DNA from: Mesorhizobium huakuii
Lineage (GTDB): Bacteria; Pseudomonadota; Alphaproteobacteria; Rhizobiales; Rhizobiaceae
Assembly (NCBI RefSeq): GCF_014189455.1
Contig: NZ_CP050299.1
Location: forward strand, 372,001-436,000
Direction: 5' to 3'
Length of the DNA stretch: 64,000 nucleotides
Under the pieces are notes generated by a model, which saw only the letters and a program-made list of their open reading frames with translations, was not told the DNA's origin and made no database searches. Positions 58,520 through 64,000 of the stretch are shown here, piece by piece. Positions within the stretch are counted from its first letter, which is position 1. Every line of letters begins with the position of its first letter. The position numbers and the translations under genes are program-made.

Positions 58520-58757
58520 ACAGGTAACCTTTTCCGCTGAACACGAGCAACCAACCCCCTTGTTGGTCGAGTACAATTTTGCCGACACCGTGACACAGCG
58601 ACGTGCGCAGGCTCTCATGGGCGCGGAATGTCGACAATGCTGCTGCGGATGCCTTGCCTTCCAAAGCGAAAGCTCCGGCCGGCCCGATCAAGTTTGCCAA
58701 CTCCTCGAATCGCTGGCCGACCAGATGGGGCAGTCTCACTCTCCCGTTGGCAGCCAT
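58520..58757 (-). CDS. Truncated conserved hypothetical protein
   Basis: The minus strand encodes 'HLVGQRFEELANLIGPAGAF', 'ALSTFRAHESLRTSLCHGVG' and 'KIVLDQQGGWLLVF', a style I associate with small hypothetical proteins of rhizobial accessory regions. After 'SGKGYL' the text no longer looks conserved, although the frame stays open to about 58308. I suspect a truncated gene; the function is unknown. Confidence 0.35.
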
Positions 58758-58856
58758 TCATCAACGATGATCGGCAATCCGTAGAAAAGATCATGCGCTT
58801 GCCAATGCAGAGCTAGGCGGCTTTCCTGTTCGAACAACGTGATTGCTCAGCGGCGA

Positions 58857-59336
58857 TCAAGCCATCGGCTTTCGGAATGACCGGCGACGCTTCGTCTCAA
58901 CGACTATTCCGGTCGGGCTGTGGGCCGTATTCTTTGCCTTGAACACGACCGTTTGCTTCGGTTTCCGTTTGGGTGGCGCTTCAGGCTTTGCGCTTGGCTC
59001 CGGCGTTTGCTTGGTCTCTTGCTTGTCCTTGCGGGCGCACAGCAAAGCCTTGGCGGTCGCCGCGTCCGCATCCGATACCTCGCCGGCCGGCTTGCCGTCG
59101 AGATCAACCCGCGCGGCGCCTGCATCCAGCCTGGCCAAGTATCTGGCCATTCTGGTGTAGGCGCGCAGGGCTCTCCTCAATTCATCATCAGACAGTTCGC
59201 CATCAAGCGCGCGAATGTCATGATGGATGCCGATCTTGAGCGGCCTGGGGGCTTTCGGATTGAACGCTGAAGGCCACTTTGCCGATAGATGGCGGAAAAG
59301 CTGTGCGGAGGATTTCCCTCGGCTAGCGGTCGACAT
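58857..59336 (-). CDS. ProQ/FinO-family RNA-binding protein
   Basis: This ~159-residue protein has the ProQ/FinO core 'LFRHLSAKWPSAFNPKAPRP' followed by 'LKIGIHHDIRALDGELSDDE' and 'LRRALRAYTRMARYLARLDA' followed by 'GAARVDLDGKPAGEVSDADA', then a Lys/Pro-rich tail. Such proteins bind structured RNAs and include plasmid FinO regulators and small-RNA chaperones. The ATG giving MSTASRGKSSAQ is chosen; the longer frame upstream looks non-coding. It is common on plasmids and integrative elements. Confidence 0.85.
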   Translation of the reverse strand: MSTASRGKSSAQLFRHLSAKWPSAFNPKAPRPLKIGIHHDIRALDGELSDDELRRALRAYTRMARYLARLDAGAARVDLDGKPAGEVSDADAATAKALLCARKDKQETKQTPEPSAKPEAPPKRKPKQTVVFKAKNTAHSPTGIVVETKRRRSFRKPMA

Positions 59337-59650
59337 GATCAAGCCTCGCCCGATTTGGTTTCGTTCCCAATTCTGACCCTTCGTAGCGCGCATATATGCA
59401 ATGATTATGGGCGTCTGAGAAAAAATGGGCATTCATCCCGCAAGGGCAAAGCAGCAGGTCCTGGCTCCTCCAGATCGAGTACCGTTGCCCGGATTTCGAG
59501 ATACATGAGATGTCGCTCCCCAACCTCTCGCGACTTCTGAGGAACGGAATCGATCAGCCGGACGACGACATCGCGAACGCGTGCGGCGCGGCAATCAATG
59601 TGAGAGCGCGCATTGCATCGCCTGAACTGCTCCCGGATGTTGGGCCGTTG

Positions 59651-59702
59651 CCTCATCTGATTTGCTCCCCGCAGTTTTGGGGCGGGAGCAAATCAGATGA
59701 GG
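59651..59702 (+). repeat. Perfect 19-bp inverted repeat just before an IS transposase
   Basis: CCTCATCTGATTTGCTCCC (59651-59669) is repeated as its exact complement at 59684-59702 with a 14-bp centre. It lies 9 bp before the transposase ATG at 59712. It may be an IS end, two abutted IS ends, or a strong hairpin. Confidence 0.8.
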
Positions 59703-59711
59703 CGGATAAGC

Positions 59712-60845
59712 ATGGCGACGCGGGATGAGCTGGTGAAGGTGGTAGCGGAGCGCTACGCCCGAGGCGATCGGGCAGAGAAGTCGCGCATTCTCGATGAATT
59801 CGCGGCGGTAAGCGGCGTTCACCGCAAGCATGCCATGCGGTTGCTGCGGAATGGACCACAGGCGCAGCGTTCGGGCCCGCGACCGGAGCGCCGGCTTTAT
59901 GACGACGCGGTGCGCGAAGCGCTGATCGTGCTCTGGGAAGCTTCGGATCGCATCTGCGGCAAGCGTCTGAAGATGCTGATTCCGATTCTGGTGGAGGCAA
60001 TGGAGCGTCACGGGCATCTGCACCTAACCGCCGAGATCCGCACACGGCTATTGGCGATGAGCGCGGCCACGATCGATCGCGCCCTTCGCGAGGTTCGAGA
60101 CATCGCTGGTGGGCCGAGACGCCGTCGCAGTACAGCGTCCACCGCGCTGCGGCGCAGCATTCCGATCCGAACCTTCTCCGATTGGCAGGATCCTCCGCCT
60201 GGATTCGTCGAGGCCGACCTGGTGGCGCACAGTGGACCGACGACGCGGGGAAGCTTCATACAAACGCTTTGTCTTACCGACATCGCGAGCGGGTGGACGG
60301 AATGCGCGCCCTTGCTGGTGCGTGAACAGAAGCTGTTGAGCGAGGTGCTGACGGTATTACGGCGGCTCCTGCCATTTCAGCTTCTCGGATTCGACACGGA
60401 CAATGACAGCGTGTTCCTGAACGAGACGATACGCGACTACTGTCTGGATGCCGGCATCGAGTTCACCCGCTGCCGTCCTTACCGCAAAAATGACCAGGCC
60501 TTCGTCGAACAGAAGAACGGCGCCGTGGCGCGACGCATCGTCGGCTGGAGGGGCGTGAAGCCGCTGCTGCCCTTGCACAGCTCTATTCGACGGTTCGGCT
60601 GTTCGTGAACTTCTTCCAACCCTCCTTCAAGCTGGCCGGAAAGGAACGGGACGGCGCCCGCGTGCGCAAGCGCTATCACCCTGCGGCAACACCGTGCCAG
60701 CGACTGCTGGCAGATCCACGCACGCCTGAACCGGTTCGTGCCAGGCTTGCGCAAACACAGGCGAGGCTGGACCCGGTAAAGCTGCTGCAGGAGATGCGAT
60801 CGGCGCAGCAGCGCCTCGTCGACATCGCCGATGAATCCTGCACGC
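59712..60845 (+). pseudogene. DDE integrase-type transposase (ISNCY-like), frameshifted and truncated
   Basis: The first frame encodes 'ATRDELVKVVAERYARGDRA', 'SGVHRKHAMRLLRNG' and an integrase core with 'GFVEADLVAHSGPTTRGSFI', 'LGFDTDNDSVFLNE' and 'CRPYRKNDQAFVEQKNGAVA' (D, D, E). Near 60563 a one-base change shifts the frame, and 'LAQLYSTVRLFVNFF' and 'QPSFKLAGKERDGARVRKRY' continue elsewhere. At about 60845 the gene runs into an IS630 remnant. The family name is tentative. Confidence 0.8.
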
Positions 60846-60849
60846 CGGC

Positions 60850-61170
60850 GCTGGTGGTGGGCGTTTCCAGCGTCAGCGCGATCACCTGATCGACCAGTTC
60901 GGGATCGAGTGGCGCAATGCCTGGCGGGCGGCTCTTGTCGCGCAAAAGGCCATCCACGCCTTCGGCCATAAAACGCTCCTGCCATCGCCACACGCAGGTC
61001 TTCGATTTGCCGGTAGCCTCCATAATGGTCACGGTTCCCAAGCCGTCATCGCTCATCAGAATGATCTTCGCCCGCCACGCATGCTTCTGCGGCGAACCGT
61101 GCTTTGCCACGATGGCTTCGAGCCGGATCCTGTCGGCGGCAGTGACGTCAAATGTAATACCGGTGCGCAT
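60850..61170 (-). mobile_element. IS630-family transposase N-terminal remnant
   Basis: The minus strand encodes 'VTAADRIRLEAIVAKHGSPQ' followed by 'KHAWRAKIILMSDDGLGTVT' and 'GKSKTCVWRWQERFMAEGVD' followed by 'GLLRDKSRPPGIAPL', the helix-turn-helix part of an IS630-type transposase. After about 107 codons it is cut off by the neighbouring IS relic. Confidence 0.8.
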
Positions 61171-61265
61171 GCCCGATCGTCGCACATGCGAAAACCGATG
61201 GGAATCCAACATCGGACTCTTTTGTCTCGATCAATCCACTAGATAGACCGTCGAAAGGACGATGC

Positions 61266-61310
61266 AGAAGGCCGCTGCATTAATCAGAGTTGGGCTTAAA
61301 GCGGCCTTCT
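61266..61310 (+). terminator. Inverted repeat, possible terminator or IS end
   Basis: AGAAGGCCGCT and its complement AGCGGCCTTCT are separated by about 23 bases. There is no clear U-run, so its role is open. Confidence 0.35.
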
Positions 61311-61551
61311 CCCGTTCGTTGAATTCCATAGATCCCCTCCCAACTTTGCGAAGAACTGGATCGAAAAAACACGAATAACTGACGGCTGATCTCAAGGGAA
61401 ACTGAAGTCATAAAAATGCATGAAGTGTATAAATAACTGGCCCCCTCTTGCAAAAATATGCAAATCCAGCAATGATTCTGAGGTTCGCAGCGGGGGCTTG
61501 CGACCAACAAGCCTCCCGCTACTTGTCACCAAAAGCTAGTAGGAGCTTCCA

Positions 61552-61782
61552 ATGACCGATTGTGTTAATACCACGAAAATATCCCGCCGCTCAATACTTG
61601 ACGGATTAGCCCCCGCGACCTCGACCAGGGCGCTGCCGGCGTCACCCCTGGCAAAGCAAATGAGCCCTAATTTAGTAGAGGTCTTACATGAGATCGAGGA
61701 GTATTACCGGGACCGACCTGTGGAGGATATCCTTGCGCTTCGAGCATGGATGATAGCCACGTTCCCCCATCTGCGGCCTTGA
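61552..61782 (+). CDS. Small hypothetical protein
   Basis: This 76-residue protein follows a good AGGAGCTTCC ribosome-binding site. The C-terminal half ('LVEVLHEIEEYYRDRPVEDI' followed by 'LALRAWMIATF') looks like a folded helical domain. No family is recognised. Confidence 0.5.
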   Translation: MTDCVNTTKISRRSILDGLAPATSTRALPASPLAKQMSPNLVEVLHEIEEYYRDRPVEDILALRAWMIATFPHLRP

Positions 61783-61838
61783 CGCGGCCCGCCTGATTAC
61801 CCGGCCGCCAATGGTGGCGTTGGCCAAGCCGTCCCCTT

Positions 61839-62039
61839 TTATCGGGGGCGGCTTTTCTCTAGGCGCCGCTTGAATTCTTCAAGGAGATCATCGTGCCGAT
61901 CCGGCTTCGCTAATTCGGGCTTTTCCTTCACGAGTTGATTCAGAATAGCCAGTTCGGCTGCCCTCATCTCTCTCATCGACTTTTGCAACTCGTCGACGCC
62001 AGCTAGACCTCCCTTGGGTGGCTTTGGTGTCCTGCTCAT
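61839..62039 (-). CDS. Small charged hypothetical protein
   Basis: This 66-residue basic/acidic helical protein (MSRTPKPPKGGLAGVDELQK, then 'SMREMRAAELAILNQLVKEK' and 'HDDLLEEFKRRLEKSRPR') has coiled-coil-like composition. A GGGAGG-type site precedes the ATG on the minus strand. No family is recognised. Confidence 0.5.
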   Translation of the reverse strand: MSRTPKPPKGGLAGVDELQKSMREMRAAELAILNQLVKEKPELAKPDRHDDLLEEFKRRLEKSRPR

Positions 62040-62208
62040 CGAGTTCCCTCCCCCTTTTTCCTGCCGCCAATATGCGCACCCTGCGAGGCAACGGCAACCC
62101 GGCGTCAGTATGGTGCAATGGCTGCCGAAAAGAGCGCTCGGCAGCGATCAAGGCCGGGGCGAAAAAGGGCAAGCTCCTGCAGTTTCCAAAAAAAGTTTGA
62201 AACCCGCG

Positions 62209-62280
62209 AAGACTCGAACTTCCACGGGTTGCCCCACAGCGACCTCAACGCTGCGCGTCTACCGTTTCGCCACGACCGCA
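62209..62280 (-). tRNA. tRNA-Leu (GAG) lacking its 3' acceptor strand
   Basis: The minus strand reads GCGGTCGTGGCGAAACGGTA, GACGCGCAGC and GTTGAGGTCGC (anticodon GAG), a long variable arm around TGTGGGGCAACCCGTGG, and the T-loop GAAGTTCGAGTCTTC. All parts of a bacterial tRNA-Leu are present up to the T-stem. The bases after it (GCGGGTTTCA) cannot pair with the 5' acceptor GCGGTCG and give no CCA end. It is therefore a tRNA fragment or disrupted gene, with its broken end facing the accessory region. Confidence 0.7.
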
Positions 62281-62561
62281 ATTCCTTTGGCTTCGGCCCA
62301 ATTCGGACCGGAGCGCTGCCCTTATAGGACGGGCAAATCTTCCCTTCGTACCGACGAAGGGCTTCCTGCGCATCCGCAAAAAAGTGCTCAACTCTGTTTT
62401 GGAGAGCGCATTCGCGAACCGACGCGGATGCTGGAAGCCATGCTGCACAAGGCATTCAAGGACAGTGAACAGGTCACATGGACTCGTGATATCAAAAACC
62501 GAGTGTGACGCACCATGTGGTGGGGTCCCTCCGATTATCGTGAAGCGACGCCGAGGATATC

Positions 62562-64000
62562 ATGCAGGAAACGGAACTGAAGCTCGAGCTCTCGCGGTCG
62601 GGTGCAGCGTCGCTGCTGAGGAAAAATCCTTTCGGATCCTCGCCCACCATTCTTCAGCAGAGATCCATCTATTTCGACACCCCTGGATGGGATCTGTCCA
62701 AGCGCGGCCTGTCGCTTCGCATTCGGCAATCGGGAAATGAACGGATACAAACCGTCAAAGCCGGCGATGGTGCCGCGGTCGGATCGTTCACGCGCGAGGA
62801 ATGGGAGCGACCGGTCTACGGCGATACCCCGATACTTGACGGTCCGCAGATTCGAGACCTGCTTGCAGGGGCTGGCCCAAAGCTTGCGCCCTTGTTCGAG
62901 GTTCATGTCAAACGGCATCGTTGGAATGTGATGGATGGCGACGCCACGATCGAAGTCGCTTTGGATCTTGGCAAGGTCCTTGCGGCCGATCGTGAGGCGC
63001 CGCTCTGCGAGATAGAGTTGGAAAAGAAGGCGGGTTCACGACAGCGCTGTTTGCGCTCGCCCGGAAAGTCGACCTGATCACGCCGGCACATCTTGGGGTG
63101 CTGAGCAAAGCGGAACGGGGCTATCGTCTGCTTGGCTCGGCGCCCTGTGCTGTGAACGCGGCCGCGACCCCGCTTACATGCGAGATGAGCGCGGCAACGG
63201 CTTTCGCGCGCATCGCAGCGGCGTGTCTCAAACAGTTTCGTCTCAATGAAACGGCGCTGGGCTGGTTTCGCGATGCCGAGGCCGTACACCAGGCTCGCGT
63301 GTCGCTGCGACGGCTGCGCTCCCTATGCTCGATCTGCAAGTCGCAGTTCGACGACTGCCGTTTCGACCGCCTGCGCGAAGAATTGACATGGCTCGCCTCG
63401 GAATTTGGCGATGCGCGCAATATCGACGTGATGATCGACCGCGCTTCGAGCGAGGCTCTTTCAATCCGTCTTCAAGACGCGCGCGACGAAGCCTATGCGG
63501 CGGTCGAAGCATCGCTCTCCTCGGCGCGCGCCCGCACGTTGATGATCGATGCCGCCGAGTGGATTTCCATCAGGGACTGGCGAACCGACCAAACGGACGA
63601 AACGTTGCACGAGCAGTCGTCGCGGGATTTCGCCTCCGGTGTATTTGATAGACTTTGGAAAAAGGTGGCGAAGGGCGGCAACAATCTGATCGATGCCGAT
63701 GACGAGACCCGCCATGAAGTGCGCATCGCCGCAAAGAAACTGCGCTATGCGGCGGAGTTCTTCGAGCCGCTTTACAAGAGCAAGGCGGAAGCCAAACGCC
63801 ATCGACGGTTCATCATGGCGATGAAGGACCTGCAGGATCAGCTCGGCAGCCTCAACGATCTCGCCACCGCCCCCGATATGCTGGCAGCGCTGGCGCTTTC
63901 GGACGTGGCTGGTGCGACGGATCTCTTCCGCTCCGAAGACAAGTCCAAGCTTCTTGAAGACGCCGCAGAAGCGCATGACACCTTTGTTAACACGAGGCGC
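62562..64000 (+). pseudogene. CYTH-CHAD domain protein with a frameshift, partial at window edge
   Basis: The first frame encodes a CYTH (triphosphate tunnel) domain: 'ETELKLELSRSGAASLLRKN', 'SIYFDTPGWDLSKRGLSLRI' and 'AREAPLCEIELEKKAG'-like text. A one-base loss near 63036 shifts the frame; from there 'TTALFALARKVDLITPAHLG' and a CHAD domain follow ('AVHQARVSLRRLRSLCSICK', 'DETRHEVRIAAKKLRYAAEF') to the window end. Joined, it is a normal CYTH-CHAD protein, probably inorganic-polyphosphate related. It may be a core-genome gene. The indel could be real or an error. Confidence 0.85.

Noticed and set aside
1..64000. CRISPR arrays and nif or fix genes
   Set aside because: I found no series of regularly spaced repeats and no nif/fix coding sequence in the window.

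Overview
The window looks like part of a symbiosis island from a Mesorhizobium-type rhizobium. It holds a rhizobial type III secretion (T3SS) cluster with its regulator, three good nod boxes plus one degenerate one, a complete set of genes for sulfated Nod factors with specially unsaturated acyl chains, and the island-type vitamin operons bioBFDAZ and nadABC. Many insertion sequences (IS) and decayed genes lie between these blocks, as expected of an acquired region.

Layout. (1) 1-14.9 kb: T3SS genes on the minus strand, nolB-nolT-nolU-nolV-rhcN-rhcZ-rhcQ-rhcR-rhcS-rhcT-rhcU, start just inside a tts box (the TtsI binding site). Divergent rhcC1 and a tts-box-preceded nopX follow. Then come a CpaD-like lipoprotein, the secretin rhcC2 and ttsI, with a degenerate nod box upstream of ttsI. 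(2) 15-21.6 kb: debris, namely a truncated hemN copy, a porin with two frameshifts, IS6/IS630/IS5 material and inverted transporter scraps, around one intact hemN. (3) 21.9-31.5 kb: bioBFDAZ and nadABC on the minus strand with overlapping stops and starts, plus a NadQ/NrtR-like regulator. (4) 31.7-35.4 kb: panC and LuxR-type relics, then a nod box upstream of a large membrane acyltransferase (a candidate Nod factor O-acetyltransferase). (5) 35.5-51 kb: an IS701 element, then nodAFEG behind one nod box and nodBCIJ-nodH-nodPQ behind another. The two nod-box segments are diverged duplicates: one keeps nodA plus a nodB relic, the other keeps nodB plus a nodA relic, and each has a nodD relic upstream. 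(6) 51.4-62.3 kb: truncated methylmalonyl-CoA mutase genes, an IS110 element, a possible Tn7-like transposon end with a TniQ-like gene, toxin-antitoxin genes, a ProQ-like protein and IS relics. (7) 62.2-64 kb: a tRNA-Leu lacking its 3' acceptor strand, whose missing end faces the island, next to a frameshifted CYTH-CHAD gene; this may be an island edge.

How it works together. Plant flavonoids acting through NodD would activate the nod boxes. These switch on Nod factor synthesis: NodC makes the backbone, NodB deacetylates, NodA acylates, NodFE/NodG supply the acyl chain, NodPQ/NodH sulfate, NodIJ export, and the acyltransferase may O-acetylate. They also switch on TtsI, which activates tts boxes and so the T3SS and its translocon protein NopX. 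The order nodAFEG / nodBCIJ / nodHPQ resembles what I recall for Mesorhizobium sp. N33 from Oxytropis, so a symbiont of the Oxytropis/Astragalus group is a reasonable inference. No functional nodD and no nif genes lie in the window.
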